Source: Aromatoleum petrolei (lineage in GTDB: Bacteria; Pseudomonadota; Gammaproteobacteria; Burkholderiales; Rhodocyclaceae). From it: DNA of 64,000 bases. The position numbers and the translations under genes are program-made. Numbering within the stretch: position 1 is the stretch's first letter; every line of letters begins with the position of its first letter. Below, in pieces: positions 10,240 through 20,440 of this stretch. The stretch spans positions 5,030,501-5,094,500 of the forward strand of contig NZ_CP059560.1 in the NCBI RefSeq assembly GCF_017894385.1, read 5' to 3'. The notes under the pieces are model-generated. The model did not search any database, was not told where the DNA came from, and worked only from the letters and a program-made list of their open reading frames with translations.

Positions 10240-10902
10240 TCAGAGTCGCTCGCCCGGCGGTGCGGCGAACAGCGCATCGCTTTGGCGGACCGCGTAGTCG
10301 ACGGCCCGCGCCGTCGCGTTTGTCACCGCGCGGGCGCTGATCGTCGCGCCGCTACGGTAGGCGAAGTTTCCGCCGTCGCGCTTGACCTTCCATTTCTCCA
10401 GCCCGACGTCCGCGAACGACACGCCCGCGAACTGTCCGATCCAGGGTTGCGACTTGTTGCGATCCTTGCTTGGATCGATGTAATCCCCCAGCCCCGGGGT
10501 TTCCTTGTGCGCCGTGACGCGGACGCCGCTCACACGCCCGTCGGCACCGACTGCAACGACCAGCTGGATTCGGCCCGCGTAGCCGTCCGGCGCAACGACT
10601 TCCAGCACCAGTGCAACCGGTTGGCCGGCCAGGCGAGCGCGGTAAATACGTCCACCCTGGTCGAGACCCAGTTCCGGGGTCGGACCGAGCGCGACGGAAT
10701 CGTCCAGCAGCGCATTGTCGTAGGCGGAAGGCGGCAATACCTCGCGGATGAGGCGCATCTTGCCTTCGAGCGCCGAGGCCTCGATGGCCGGACGAGTGAG
10801 CTGGAACGTCGCCGACATGAGGGCCGTGAAAACCACGGTGAACAGCACCATGATGCCGGCCGTGCGCACGGAAGTGCGCGCTGCAGTGTAACGCGCGCTC
10901 AT
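10240..10902 (-). CDS. rnfG: Rnf electron transport complex subunit G
   Basis: A 220-residue subunit with one N-terminal membrane helix (~13-33) and a periplasmic FMN-binding domain. The covalent flavin site SGAT is at 184-187, with T187 the expected attachment residue. The start overlaps the rnfD stop by four bases (ATGA), showing translational coupling and fixing the start. Confidence 0.95.
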   Translation of the reverse strand: MSARYTAARTSVRTAGIMVLFTVVFTALMSATFQLTRPAIEASALEGKMRLIREVLPPSAYDNALLDDSVALGPTPELGLDQGGRIYRARLAGQPVALVLEVVAPDGYAGRIQLVVAVGADGRVSGVRVTAHKETPGLGDYIDPSKDRNKSQPWIGQFAGVSFADVGLEKWKVKRDGGNFAYRSGATISARAVTNATARAVDYAVRQSDALFAAPPGERL

Positions 10903-11909
10903 CGTGCCTTGTCTCCCCTGTGCCCGAAGACCCGCGGTTGCGTATTCATGTCGATCAGCGGCACGCAAATGTTCAGCAGCAGCACCGCGAAGGCCACGCC
11001 TTCCGGGAAGGCGCCGAAGCTGCGGATGATGTAGGCGACCAGTGCAATACAGGCGGCGAATATCAGCTTGCCGCGAGGCGTGGTTGCGCCCGAGACCGGA
11101 TCGGTGACGATGAAGAACGCCCCCAGCATCGCGCCGCCGCTCGCAAGGTGGAAGAGGGGGGACGCGTAATGCGCGGGATCGACCAGCCAGAATGCCGCCG
11201 AGATCGCTGCGAGGGCGCCGAGGAAAGCTGCAGGCATGTGCCACGTGATGATCCCGCGCGCCAGCAGGTACATGCCGCCGAGGGCATAAGCGGGCGCCAA
11301 CCATTCCCACCCGCGGCCGCTCACGAGGCCGAAGTTCTCGCTCTGGCCCATGATGGACTCGACCGTCGCCCCCGCAGTCCGGAGTCCGGTCTTTATCGTG
11401 TCGAGTGCGGTCGCGCTCGCGATGGCATCGAGCTCGCGCGCGCCGCCCAGCACCAGCCCCAGCTGCGTGGCGAAATCCAGCTGGCCGGCGGCAGGCCATT
11501 GCGACATCAGCGCGGGGAAGGCGACAATCATTGCGCAATACGCGACCATCGCGGGGTTGAACGGGTTCTGTCCGAGCCCGCCATAAAGATGCTTGACCGC
11601 AACGATCGCGATGAGGACACCCAGCGCAGTCGCCCACCACGGCAGGATGGGCGGGAAGCACAGCGCCAGCAGCCATGCGGTGACCACGGCCGACAGGTCC
11701 GAGAGTGCCGGCGCGAGCGGTCGGCCACGCAGTTTGAGCACCAATGCCTCGCCGGCTAGCGCGGCGATCGTCGCGATGGTGAGGTTGACGAGGACGACCG
11801 CCGCAATCTGCGACGCATAAACGACGATGGCAGGGACCAACGCGATGAGAACCGCCAGCATCACCCCCTGGACACTGGCCGGTTTGCGGATATACGGAGA
11901 ATTGATCAT
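10899..11909 (-). CDS. rnfD: Rnf electron transport complex subunit D
   Basis: A 336-residue integral membrane subunit with about nine hydrophobic segments. The flavin attachment motif SAT (165-167, in AIASATALDTI) gives T167 as the likely covalent FMN residue. Other family hallmarks are GGLGQNPFNPAMV and the C-terminal FPEGVAFAVLLLN. It starts two bases from the rnfC stop. Confidence 0.95.
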   Translation of the reverse strand: MINSPYIRKPASVQGVMLAVLIALVPAIVVYASQIAAVVLVNLTIATIAALAGEALVLKLRGRPLAPALSDLSAVVTAWLLALCFPPILPWWATALGVLIAIVAVKHLYGGLGQNPFNPAMVAYCAMIVAFPALMSQWPAAGQLDFATQLGLVLGGARELDAIASATALDTIKTGLRTAGATVESIMGQSENFGLVSGRGWEWLAPAYALGGMYLLARGIITWHMPAAFLGALAAISAAFWLVDPAHYASPLFHLASGGAMLGAFFIVTDPVSGATTPRGKLIFAACIALVAYIIRSFGAFPEGVAFAVLLLNICVPLIDMNTQPRVFGHRGDKAR

Positions 11910-11910
11910 G

Positions 11911-13560
11911 TCAGGGCGCCTTGTCGGCGTCTTGCTGGTTTAACTTCTCGCGGCGGGCGTCGATATCGGCGATTTCTGCCTGAACATCGGCGCTCAGATC
12001 CTCGGTGTTCCTGGGCGCCACGGCGGCCTGCTGTTGCTTGGCGCGCGCGAGTGCAGCTGCGATCAGCGCCTTCTTGGGGTCTTCCGCCTCGGCCGGTGCC
12101 GGCGCCGGTTCGCCCGTGTCGGCGAGTTTTGCGCGCGTTTCGGCGGCCTTTGCCGCAAGCTTGGCCGCCTTCTCCTCCTTCTCGCGCTCCTGGCGGTAAT
12201 TGCGGAATTCGAAGCGCTCCCTTGCCTGATCGGACGCCTGCCGTTCGCGTTCGCGCGCCCAGATTTCGCCCTTGGCGAAGCGGTAGTAATCGACCAGCGG
12301 AATGCGCGAAGGGCATACGAAGGCGCAGCAGCCGCACTCGATGCAATCGAACAGGTGGTATTCCTGCGCCTTGCCGAAATTCTTCGCACGCGAGAACCAG
12401 TACAGTTCGAACGGCTGCAGCTCGGCCGGGCAGGCGCGCGCGCAGGCGCCGCAGCGGATGCACGGCAGCTCGGGCGGCGGGGGCGGAAAGAGCGCCGGCG
12501 AGGCCGAGATCACGCAGTTCGTGCCCTTGGTGACCGGCACGGAGAGGCTCTGCAGCTCGGTGCCCATCATCGGGCCACCCATGATATAGCGGTCGGTATC
12601 GGCTTTGGGGCCGGCCAGCTGCAGCAGCTCCGCAACCTGCGTGCCGAGCAGCACTTCGTAGTTGCCGGGACGCGCCACATTGCCGGTCAGCGTCACCACA
12701 CGCGAGACGAGCGGCTCGCCGAAGCAGATCGCGCGGTGCACGGCGTGGGCCGTTCCGACGTTGAAGCACTGGACACCGAAATCCGTGCCGAGCTTGCCCT
12801 GCGGAATCTCGACGCTGGTCAGCACCCGGATCAACTGCTTTTCGCCTCCCGCAGGGTAGAGCGTGGGAACGGGAACCACCGCAATGCCATCCCCGAGCTT
12901 GCTCGCCGCTGCCTGCATCGCAGCGATCGCCTCCGGCTTGTTGTCCTCGATACCCACCAGCACCTGCTTGGCGCCGATCAGCTCACGCAGGATCATCGCT
13001 CCCGACAAGACCTCGGCTGCACGCTCGCGCATGAGACGATCGTCGCAGGTGATCCAGGGTTCGCATTCTGCCCCGTTGATCACCAGCGTCTCGATCCCCT
13101 GGCCGCCGCCGATCTTTACGTGGGTCGGAAAACCCGCGCCGCCCATGCCGACGATGCCGCAGCCACGCAGCCAGGCAAGCGCCTCCTCACGCGACACCGC
13201 ACGCAAGTCGAGCGGCGTATGGTCAATCCAGCGGTCCTCGCCGTCCGGCTCGATCACAACGGAGAGGGTTTCCATGCCCGACGCGTGCGCCATCGGGTAC
13301 GGCGCGATCTCGACGACGGTCCCGGATGTGGAGGCGTGCACGCTCGTTCCGAGGCCGCCTTCGCCTTCACCGATGTGCTCGCCCTTGAGCACCTTCTGCC
13401 CGGGCTGGACGAGGCAACGTGCCGTCGAGCGGATGCTCTGGCGCAGCGGGATGACCAGCCGCTTCGGTATCGGCCCCTTCTGGATCGGAGGCCCCGACGA
13501 TTCGTTCTTGTGCGATTCGGGCTTGACCCCGCCCTTGAAGCCGAAAAGGCGGGTGATCAT
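11911..13560 (-). CDS. rnfC: Rnf electron transport complex subunit C
   Basis: A 549-residue NADH/flavin and iron-sulfur subunit at the cytosolic face. The nucleotide-binding region has [12 protein letters not shown] near residue 137. Two [4Fe-4S] motifs follow ([12 protein letters not shown] and [12 protein letters not shown]). The C-terminal ~120 residues are a Lys/Ala/Glu-rich helical tail, shorter than the long repeat tail of E. coli RsxC. The start overlaps the rnfB stop by four bases. Confidence 0.96.
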   Translation of the reverse strand: MITRLFGFKGGVKPESHKNESSGPPIQKGPIPKRLVIPLRQSIRSTARCLVQPGQKVLKGEHIGEGEGGLGTSVHASTSGTVVEIAPYPMAHASGMETLSVVIEPDGEDRWIDHTPLDLRAVSREEALAWLRGCGIVGMGGAGFPTHVKIGGGQGIETLVINGAECEPWITCDDRLMRERAAEVLSGAMILRELIGAKQVLVGIEDNKPEAIAAMQAAASKLGDGIAVVPVPTLYPAGGEKQLIRVLTSVEIPQGKLGTDFGVQCFNVGTAHAVHRAICFGEPLVSRVVTLTGNVARPGNYEVLLGTQVAELLQLAGPKADTDRYIMGGPMMGTELQSLSVPVTKGTNCVISASPALFPPPPPELPCIRCGACARACPAELQPFELYWFSRAKNFGKAQEYHLFDCIECGCCAFVCPSRIPLVDYYRFAKGEIWARERERQASDQARERFEFRNYRQEREKEEKAAKLAAKAAETRAKLADTGEPAPAPAEAEDPKKALIAAALARAKQQQAAVAPRNTEDLSADVQAEIADIDARREKLNQQDADKAP

Positions 13561-14108
13561 GCCGCAGACCTCAGTTCATACACCGGATATTTCCATTTCC
13601 ATGTTTCAACGGTCTCCGCGACCGGCACCATCGAGATGCAGTCGACCGGGCAGGGCGCAACGCACAGTTCGCACCCGGTGCACAGCGGCGCCACCACGGT
13701 ATGCATCTGCTTCGCAGCGCCGACGATCGCATCCACCGGGCAGGCCTGAATGCACAGGGTGCAACCGATGCATACCTGTTCGTCGATACGCGCGACCGAC
13801 TTCGGTTTTTCGGTGCCGTGCTCTTCCGAGAGCGGCTTGAACTCGCGACCCAGCAAGTCGGCAAGCTTGCGGATGCCCTCTTCGCCGCCCGGGGGGCACT
13901 GGTTGATGTCGGCTTCCCCGTTCGAGATGGCCTGCGCATAAGGCTTGCAGCCGGGGTACCCGCACTGGCCGCATTGCGTCTGGGGAAGAATCGCGTCGAT
14001 TTTCTCGACCAGCGGATCGCCTTCGACCTTGAAACGGATCGAGGCATAGCCCAGTGCTGCACCAAGCACAATGGCGATGCCTGTCATGATGAGGATGGCG
14101 GTCAACAT
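13557..14108 (-). CDS. rnfB: Rnf electron transport complex subunit B
   Basis: A 183-residue subunit with an N-terminal membrane anchor, then a four-cysteine cluster domain (C46, C49, C54, C71 in CGQCGYPGC...C) and two ferredoxin-like [4Fe-4S] motifs ([24 protein letters not shown]). It is the expected electron entry or exit point for soluble ferredoxin. A 97-base gap separates it from rnfA, larger than the other spacings in the operon. Confidence 0.95.
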   Translation of the reverse strand: MLTAILIMTGIAIVLGAALGYASIRFKVEGDPLVEKIDAILPQTQCGQCGYPGCKPYAQAISNGEADINQCPPGGEEGIRKLADLLGREFKPLSEEHGTEKPKSVARIDEQVCIGCTLCIQACPVDAIVGAAKQMHTVVAPLCTGCELCVAPCPVDCISMVPVAETVETWKWKYPVYELRSAA

Positions 14109-14205
14109 GGAGTGAGTGCCAGGTTCGGGGCACCGGGGAACAGTCCGCTGCCGGAGTGCTCCGCCCGTGCCGGATCAGTTTGGGGTGGGGGTTCGAAGGC
14201 CAGAG

Positions 14206-14790
14206 CTAGTGAAATCGGTCCAGTCCCGCAAAGCCCATGAATGCCAGGCTCATGAAGCCCGCCGTGACCATTGCGATCGCCGTACCGCGAAACGGCAAGG
14301 GAACGTCGGCCCCATCCAGGCGTTCGCGAATGCCCGCGAACAAGATCAGGGCCATCGTGAAGCCGACCGAAGAACCGAAGCCGAACAGAAGGGACTCCAG
14401 CAGGTCATGCCGCAGGCCGACGTTCAGCAAAGGGATGCCCAGCACCGCGCAGTTCGTCGTAATCAGCGGAAGATAGATGCCGAGAACCTGGTGAAGCACC
14501 GGGCTCGTCTTCTGGATCACCAACTCGGTAAGCTGCACGATCGCCGCGATGACAACGATGAACGAAAGCGTGCGCATGAACGCGAGATCGAACGGCTCCA
14601 GCAGGTAATGATCGATAAGGTAACTCGTTCCGCACGCCAGGGTAAGCACGAACGTCGTCGCCGCACCCATGCCCACCGCCGTCTCCAGCTTCTTGGACAC
14701 GCCCATGAAGGGGCACAGCCCGAGAATTCGGACGAAGACGACGTTGTTCACCAGAACAGCGCCGATGATGATGAAAATGTAGCTGGTCAT
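14206..14790 (-). CDS. rnfA: Rnf electron transport complex subunit A
   Basis: A 194-residue membrane subunit with about six helices, first gene of the rnfABCDGE block. [12 protein letters not shown] holds the conserved cysteine that forms the intramembrane cluster with RnfE. The ATG at 14790 gives the usual family length (193 in E. coli). A tandem 11-base repeat lies just upstream, between this gene and pyrD. Confidence 0.95.
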   Translation of the reverse strand: MTSYIFIIIGAVLVNNVVFVRILGLCPFMGVSKKLETAVGMGAATTFVLTLACGTSYLIDHYLLEPFDLAFMRTLSFIVVIAAIVQLTELVIQKTSPVLHQVLGIYLPLITTNCAVLGIPLLNVGLRHDLLESLLFGFGSSVGFTMALILFAGIRERLDGADVPLPFRGTAIAMVTAGFMSLAFMGFAGLDRFH

Positions 14791-14818
14791 GTTCGAGAAC
14801 CGGTTGGTATCCGCGGAA

Positions 14819-14842
14819 TTATGTCCCGCCGTTATGTCCCGC
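14819..14842. repeat. Tandem 11-base direct repeat upstream of rnfA
   Basis: GCGGGACATAA (minus-strand sense) occurs twice with a two-base spacer, a 13-base period, about 30-50 bases before the rnfA start. Its position suggests a regulator site or promoter element for the rnf operon. No known regulator motif was matched with confidence. Confidence 0.5.
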
Positions 14843-14896
14843 TCAACCCCGAACGGGTTATAGGCATATGCCTTTCGCAGCCATCGGGCGGCGTTG

Positions 14897-15919
14897 TCAG
14901 CGGCCCGTGCCGAAATCGGCCGTTGCGCCCACACACTCCTCCACGAGCGATGGGCCGCGATAGATCAGGCCGCTATAGACCTGCACCAGTTGCGCCCCGG
15001 CCTCGAGCTTGGCCCGAGCGCCGCGCCCGTCCAGCACGCCCCCGGCGGCGATGATCGGAAGTTCGCCTGCAAGCGCCTGCGCAAGCTGGGCGACGACAGC
15101 GGTCGAGGCCTCGAACACCGGCGCTCCCGACAGGCCGCCCTGCTGCTCGCCGTAGCGCACGCCCTGCACCTTCTCCCGCGAGATCGTGGTGTTCGTCGCG
15201 ATTACCCCGTCGATACGGTGGCGCCGTAGGGCGTCGGCGATGTTGATCACCTGGGCAGGCTCCAGATCCGGAGCGATCTTCAGGGTCAGCGGCACATAGC
15301 GTCCGTTCTTGTCGGCCAGCCGTGCCTGCCGCTCCTTGAGCTGGCCGAGCAGGTCATCCAGTTCGGATTCGCCCTGCAATTGGCGAAGGTTCTTGGTATT
15401 CGGCGACGAAATGTTGACCGTCACGTAGCTTGCCAGCGCGTAGACCTTGTCCAGACAGGCGAGGTAATCGTCTGCGGCGTTCTCGATCGGCGTGTCGAAG
15501 TTCTTGCCGATGTTGATACCCAGAATGCCCTTGAACTTCGCCGCTGCGACATTTGCGACGAGCGCATCGACGCCGTGGTTGTTGAAACCCATGCGGTTGA
15601 TGATGCCGCGCACCTCAGGGAGGCGAAACAGTCGTGGGCGCGGGTTGCCCGGTTGCGGGCGCGGAGTGATGGTGCCGATCTCGAGGAAACCGAATCCGAA
15701 CCGCGCGAGCCCGTCAATGGCCTCGCCGTTCTTGTCCAGGCCGGCAGCGAGGCCAATACGGTTCGGGAAGCTGAGCCCCATGACCTCGACCGGATCGGAC
15801 AGCACAGGTTTGCCTGCCGGAAGAATGCGACCGGCGAGGTGGAGGGCGGCAAGGGAAAATTCATGTGCAGTTTCCGCGTCGAGCGAAAACAGGAGGGGAC
15901 GGGCGATGTCGTATAGCAT
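14897..15919 (-). CDS. pyrD: Dihydroorotate dehydrogenase (quinone), class 2
   Basis: A 340-residue FMN enzyme that oxidises dihydroorotate to orotate in pyrimidine synthesis and passes electrons to quinone. The N-terminal helical extension of the membrane-associated class 2 enzymes is present ([23 protein letters not shown], first residues MLYDIARP). The substrate-loop [11 protein letters not shown] contains the class 2 catalytic serine, and FMN-binding segments GINIGKN and [11 protein letters not shown] follow. Its stop lies 106 bases before the rnfA start on the same strand. Confidence 0.97.
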   Translation of the reverse strand: MLYDIARPLLFSLDAETAHEFSLAALHLAGRILPAGKPVLSDPVEVMGLSFPNRIGLAAGLDKNGEAIDGLARFGFGFLEIGTITPRPQPGNPRPRLFRLPEVRGIINRMGFNNHGVDALVANVAAAKFKGILGINIGKNFDTPIENAADDYLACLDKVYALASYVTVNISSPNTKNLRQLQGESELDDLLGQLKERQARLADKNGRYVPLTLKIAPDLEPAQVINIADALRRHRIDGVIATNTTISREKVQGVRYGEQQGGLSGAPVFEASTAVVAQLAQALAGELPIIAAGGVLDGRGARAKLEAGAQLVQVYSGLIYRGPSLVEECVGATADFGTGR

Positions 15920-16003
15920 CCGCCAATTCTACCGTTTCATGCAGAACATCGCCCCGCGGATTTCCGAAGTGAGCCCATGCCTGCGGCGGCAGAAGTGGGT
16001 CTG

Positions 16004-16744
16004 CTATTCCGAATCCGAGTCTGTCGATGGATCCAGGGGGCGCCATTCGCCCCGAATGCGTCCTTCGAGGGGACGGAAGCGAATCTTGTAAGCCATCTTA
16101 CGGCTATCCTTGATCCAGTACCCCAAATAAAGATAAGGCAGATGCAGTCTGCGGCACACTTCGATCTGCCATAGGACGCCGTAGGTCCCGTAGCTGGCCT
16201 TGGGTTCGTCGGGGTCGAAGAAGGTGTAAACACTGGAGAGGCCGTCGCTCAGCCGGTCGATCACGCTGACCATGCGCAGGACGCCCTGATCGCGGAATTC
16301 GACGACGCGCGTATCCACCTGGCTCTGCAAGAGAAAATGCGCGTACTGCTCGCGGTTGTCTTGATCCATCCCGCCGCCCGCATGTCGCGAACCCTGGTAG
16401 CGCTGATAGAGCGCGTAGTGCTCTTCGGAAAAGGAGAGATCCCGTTCGCGTGCCTCGAGCGTGCAGTGGCGTGCCCAGCTGCGCCGCTGGCTGCGGTCGG
16501 AAACAAACGCATCGACGGGTATCCGAACGGGCACGCAGGCACGGCAATGATCGCAGTACGGGCGGTAGGTGAACATGCCGCTGCGCCGGAAACCGTTGCG
16601 CACGAGCTCGCTGTATACGGCGCTATCGATGAGGTGCCCGGGGGTGGCGACCTGCGAACGTGCCACCCGTTCCGGAAGGTAAGAGCAAGCATAAGGCGCC
16701 GTCGCGTAAAACTGGATCAGTGCGTACGGATAGTCTTTCTGCAT
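16004..16744 (-). CDS. bpt: Aspartate/glutamate leucyltransferase-type tRNA-protein transferase (Bpt/ATE family)
   Basis: A 246-residue aminoacyl-tRNA-protein transferase of the N-degron pathway. The N-terminal ATE motif is clear ([17 protein letters not shown]), then the C-terminal acyltransferase fold ([17 protein letters not shown]). Bpt enzymes attach Leu to N-terminal Asp/Glu of proteins, while eukaryotic ATE1 homologues attach Arg. The start at 16744 lies 16 bases after the aat stop; no strong ribosome site is visible, so translational coupling to aat is possible. Confidence 0.9.
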   Translation of the reverse strand: MQKDYPYALIQFYATAPYACSYLPERVARSQVATPGHLIDSAVYSELVRNGFRRSGMFTYRPYCDHCRACVPVRIPVDAFVSDRSQRRSWARHCTLEARERDLSFSEEHYALYQRYQGSRHAGGGMDQDNREQYAHFLLQSQVDTRVVEFRDQGVLRMVSVIDRLSDGLSSVYTFFDPDEPKASYGTYGVLWQIEVCRRLHLPYLYLGYWIKDSRKMAYKIRFRPLEGRIRGEWRPLDPSTDSDSE

Positions 16745-16760
16745 GTCTGCACGTATGTAC

Positions 16761-17462
16761 TCAGAAGAATCCCCGGCCCGCGTCCCGGGGCCAGCGGCCA
16801 GGCCCGTCCCCCTCCCGCGTCCACACTTCCAGACCGGCGCGGAACTCGGTGCGCGCGATTTCGACGGCACCGAGCGAGAGCAGATGTGCGGTGGTCATCT
16901 GGCAATCGATCACCGCAAAATTCCTCGACTCAAGGTAGCGGGCAAGGTGGGCAAGAGCAACCTTCGATGCATCCGTGCGGTAGCTGAACATCGACTCTCC
17001 GAAGAATGCCCTCCCGAGCCCGATGCCGTAAAGCCCCCCTACGAGCTCGCCATCACACCACGCTTCGACACTGTGCGCATGGCCGAGTTCGTGCATGCGA
17101 CGATAGGCTGCCTGAATCTCCTGGCTGATCCATGTACCCCCGCCTGATTCGCGCGGTGCCGCGCACGCCGCGACGACTTCGGAAAACGCGGTATCGAAGC
17201 TGATTTCGAAGCGGTGTTGGCGCAAGCGGCGGCCGAGCGAGCGCGAAATTTTCATCCTCGACGGGACGAGCACGAGTCTGGGGTCCGGACTCCACCATAG
17301 TATCGGCTCGCCCGCGCTGTACCATGGGAAGATCCCCTGCCGGTACGCGGCGAGCAGCCATTCCGGCCTCAGCTCCCCACCTGCGGCGAGCAGGCCCGGA
17401 GGGTCAACCAGCGCCGATTCGACCGGAGGGAAGTGCGGACTACCGGCAAGCCAGGGAATCAT
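16761..17462 (-). CDS. aat: Leucyl/phenylalanyl-tRNA-protein transferase
   Basis: A 233-residue enzyme that transfers Leu or Phe from tRNA to N-terminal Arg/Lys residues, marking proteins for ClpS-ClpAP. Signature segments are [23 protein letters not shown], read here as FPWY and WWSPDPR, plus [19 protein letters not shown] and [13 protein letters not shown]. Length matches E. coli Aat (234). It begins nine bases after the fbpC stop and is followed at once by bpt. Confidence 0.96.
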   Translation of the reverse strand: MIPWLAGSPHFPPVESALVDPPGLLAAGGELRPEWLLAAYRQGIFPWYSAGEPILWWSPDPRLVLVPSRMKISRSLGRRLRQHRFEISFDTAFSEVVAACAAPRESGGGTWISQEIQAAYRRMHELGHAHSVEAWCDGELVGGLYGIGLGRAFFGESMFSYRTDASKVALAHLARYLESRNFAVIDCQMTTAHLLSLGAVEIARTEFRAGLEVWTREGDGPGRWPRDAGRGFF

Positions 17463-17471
17463 CGCTTTCTA

Positions 17472-18587
17472 TCATTGCGTGCGGATCGGTCCGATCAGTG
17501 GCTGCTCCTTCACCGCTTCATCCGACCCCTCGTGAAAGGTGACCACGTGATCGACATCCAGCCGGATGCCGATCCGCTCTCCGAGTGCGTGGTTGTGATG
17601 ACTTGGCACCAGCGACAGCACTTTCGCACCGCTCTCCAATTTCAGAGTGTAGAGAATGTCGGCGCCACGGAAGGCCTTGTGCACCACCTCGGCCTGCAAG
17701 GCACTCGTGTCGTCGTGCACGATGTCGTCCGGCCGTAGGAGCACGGACACCGTGCAGTCGCGGTCGCAGTTGCCACAGCCGATGCCGCACTCGACGGGAA
17801 TCGCGCTGTTGAGCGTGCCCAGTTCCACCTTGACCTGATGGTCATTGAGCACCAGTCCCTGAAGAAAGACCCCTTGTCCGATGAAGTCGGCGACGAAGCG
17901 ATTGGCCGGCCGGTGATACAGGTTGTATGGCGCATCCCATTGCTGGATGCGTCCCTCGTTCATGATCCCGATCTCGTCCGCAACTGCGAAGGCCTCGTGT
18001 TGGTCGTGCGTGACCAGGATTGCAGTCGTGTTCGTCGCCTTGATGATGTCGCGCACCTCGTAGGAAAGGCGTTCGCGCAGCTCGACGTCGAGATTCGAAA
18101 ATGGTTCGTCGAGCAACAGCAGGCTGGGGCGCGGAGCAAGTGCGCGGGCGAGGGCGACCCGTTGTTGCTGGCCGCCTGACATTTCGTGCGGGTATTTGTG
18201 CCCCTGGCTGGCCAATCCGACGACGCGCAGCAATTCCGCGACACGCTCGCGACGTTGCTGAGCCTCCAGGTGGCGCAGGCCGAATTCGATGTTCCCTGCA
18301 ACCGAAAGATGAGGGAACAGTGCGTAATCCTGGAACACCATTCCGATACGCCGTTTCTCGGGCGGGACATGCAGATCGCTCCGGCTCACCACAGCGCCAT
18401 CGAGCCGGATCACCCCGGCCATGACCGGCTCGAAACCGGCTATGCAGCGCAATACGGTCGTCTTGCCGCAGCCGGACGGCCCCAGCAGGCAGCCGATGCT
18501 GCCCTTTTCGAGACGGAAAGAGAGATTGCGGACAACCTGATGACCTCCGTACGCGAGATCGATGCCGGCCAGCTCGAGATGGGACAT
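17472..18587 (-). CDS. fbpC: Ferric iron ABC transporter ATPase (FbpC/AfuC type)
   Basis: A 371-residue importer ATPase. Walker A GPSGCGKTT (36-44), Q-loop FQDYALFP, signature MSGGQQQR (136-143), Walker B LLLLDEPFSNLD (157-168) and switch His in THDQHEAF are all intact. The C-terminal regulatory region contains four cysteines, C267, C271, C274 and C278 (CX3CX2CX3C), an unusual metal- or cluster-binding pattern. It is divergent from fbpB, and fbpA lies 3 kb away. Iron as substrate is inferred from FbpA/FbpB similarity and the nearby Fur-like sites. Confidence 0.92.
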   Translation of the reverse strand: MSHLELAGIDLAYGGHQVVRNLSFRLEKGSIGCLLGPSGCGKTTVLRCIAGFEPVMAGVIRLDGAVVSRSDLHVPPEKRRIGMVFQDYALFPHLSVAGNIEFGLRHLEAQQRRERVAELLRVVGLASQGHKYPHEMSGGQQQRVALARALAPRPSLLLLDEPFSNLDVELRERLSYEVRDIIKATNTTAILVTHDQHEAFAVADEIGIMNEGRIQQWDAPYNLYHRPANRFVADFIGQGVFLQGLVLNDHQVKVELGTLNSAIPVECGIGCGNCDRDCTVSVLLRPDDIVHDDTSALQAEVVHKAFRGADILYTLKLESGAKVLSLVPSHHNHALGERIGIRLDVDHVVTFHEGSDEAVKEQPLIGPIRTQ

Positions 18588-18653
18588 GGAGAATCCGATA
18601 CAGCGTTGAAAGGTGCGATGACCATTATTGCATCGCGGTAAGCGAAATGGGAT

Positions 18654-18667
18654 GAATTATAATTCTC
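18654..18667. promoter_or_regulatory. Palindrome with embedded TATAAT before fbpB
   Basis: GAATTATAATTC is a perfect 12-base palindrome in the fbpC/fbpB divergent region, and it contains a consensus -10 hexamer (18658-18663) for fbpB. It shares the ATTCTC half seen in the Fur-like site by fbpA, so it may be a weak Fur site overlapping the promoter. No good -35 was found. Confidence 0.45.
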
Positions 18668-18719
18668 GATAGCCTGCCGCGTGGAATGGACCTCGCGGCG
18701 TGACCCCGTCGGGAGCGAC

Positions 18720-20402
18720 ATGAGATTTCTGGAAGGGCTGGAAAAGCTGCACGAGCGCTGGTCGTCCTTGACGGCCGGGTCATTGCTGGTCTCCGTGTTG
18801 ATCGCGATGCCGGTGATCTCCGTCTTCTCCAACGTGTTCGTCGGAGGAACGGCGGGTACCTGGAGCCACCTGTCGTCAACCGTTCTGCCGGAGTTCATCC
18901 GTAACACGCTGATCCTGTGTATCGGCGTCGGCCTCGGCGTATCGAGCATAGGTGTCGCAACGGCCTGGCTGACGACCATGACCGAATTTCCCGGACGCCG
19001 CTTTTTCCAGTGGGCACTGGTCCTACCGCTCGCCGTCCCGGCTTACGTGATGGCCTACGTGTATACGGACTTCCTTCAGTTCGTCGGCCCCCTGCAAACC
19101 GTGCTACGCGAACTCTTCGGATGGAAGGCGGGAGACTACTGGTTTCCCGACGTCCGCACCGTGGGCGGCGCGGTAGCGATGTTCATGTTCGTCCTTTACC
19201 CATACGTCTACCTACTGGCCCGTACTGCATTTCTCGAGCGCGCCTCTGGAATGCTGGAAGCCGGGCGTTCCCTCGGGCTCGGCCCTTGGGGTAGCTTTTT
19301 TCGCGTGTCGCTGCCGCTAGCGCGCCCGGCGGTGGTTGCCGGTTCCGCTCTCGCGCTGATGGAAACGCTGGCGGATTTCGGCACCGTCTCCTACTTCGGG
19401 GTTCAGACTTTCACGACCGGCATCTACCGTGCCTGGTTCTCGCTCGGCGATCGCGTCGCCGCCGCGCAGCTGTCCGCAATGCTGCTGGCCTTCGTTGTGC
19501 TGGTGCTGGTTCTCGAGCGCGCCAGCCGTGGACGTGCCCGATTCAACAATACCTCGCGTCAACAGGCAACTCCCACCCCGGTCCGGCTCTCGCGTCCACT
19601 GGGTCTTGTCGCCATGGTGGCGTGCCTCATGCCGCTCCTCCTCGGATTTCTTTTGCCGGCCTTCCTGCTCGTGCGCATGGCGCTGGTAGACGGCGATGCG
19701 CAGTTCGGCGCACGCTTCCTGCAACTTGCACGAAACAGCTTCGTCCTCGCGCTGGTCACGGCGCTCCTCGCCGTGTCGCTCGCGATCCTCCTCGGCTATG
19801 CCGCACGGCTGTCACGGCAACACCTTCCCCGTGTGCTGAATCGCATCGTCGGGCTCGGCTATGCCGTTCCGGGTTCGGTCATTGCGGTGGGGGTGCTTAT
19901 CCCCGTAACGCGCCTCGATCACGTGATTGCGGGGTGGTGGGAGGGTGTGACGGGCGTCAATCCTGGGCTCCTGCTGACCGGGGGAATTGCTGCGCTCGTG
20001 TATGCTTACCTGAGCCGGTTTCTTTCCGTCGCACTGCACACGGTCGAAAGCAGCCTCGGCAAGATCACCCCGAACATGGACGATGCTTCCCGCAGCCTCG
20101 GTGTCGGCAAGTGGGCGACGCTGCAGCGCGTTCACATCCCGATTCTGCGAGGGAGCCTTCTTACCGCCGGTCTGCTCGTGTTTGTCGACGTAATGAAGGA
20201 ACTGCCGGCGACCTTGGTCATGAGACCCTTCAACTTCGACACGCTGGCGACGCAAGCGCATACGCTCGCATCGGACGAACGGCTGGCCGAGGCGTCGACG
20301 GCCGCTGTCACGATCGTCGCCGTTGGGCTGCTGCCGATGTTCATCATCTCGCGTCAGATTGCACGCGGGAACCGGCGCACGGTCGAGGAAACAGAAGTCT
20401 AG
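18720..20402 (+). CDS. fbpB: Ferric iron ABC transporter permease (FbpB type)
   Basis: A 560-residue double-length permease with two binding-protein-dependent transport domains of about six helices each. The EAA-type loops are RASGMLEAGRSLGLGPWGSFFRVSLP (read as EAGRSLGLGPW) and DDASRSLGVGKWATLQRVHIP (read as DASRSLGVGKW). Double-length organisation is typical of FbpB/SfuB iron permeases. The ATG at 18720 is preferred because GGGAG lies five bases upstream; a start 39 bases earlier is possible. It pairs with the divergent fbpC ATPase and with fbpA. Confidence 0.93.
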   Translation: MRFLEGLEKLHERWSSLTAGSLLVSVLIAMPVISVFSNVFVGGTAGTWSHLSSTVLPEFIRNTLILCIGVGLGVSSIGVATAWLTTMTEFPGRRFFQWALVLPLAVPAYVMAYVYTDFLQFVGPLQTVLRELFGWKAGDYWFPDVRTVGGAVAMFMFVLYPYVYLLARTAFLERASGMLEAGRSLGLGPWGSFFRVSLPLARPAVVAGSALALMETLADFGTVSYFGVQTFTTGIYRAWFSLGDRVAAAQLSAMLLAFVVLVLVLERASRGRARFNNTSRQQATPTPVRLSRPLGLVAMVACLMPLLLGFLLPAFLLVRMALVDGDAQFGARFLQLARNSFVLALVTALLAVSLAILLGYAARLSRQHLPRVLNRIVGLGYAVPGSVIAVGVLIPVTRLDHVIAGWWEGVTGVNPGLLLTGGIAALVYAYLSRFLSVALHTVESSLGKITPNMDDASRSLGVGKWATLQRVHIPILRGSLLTAGLLVFVDVMKELPATLVMRPFNFDTLATQAHTLASDERLAEASTAAVTIVAVGLLPMFIISRQIARGNRRTVEETEV

Positions 20403-20440
20403 ATTGCGTTTCGAATGAGAAAAATTGCGGAGGATAGGGG

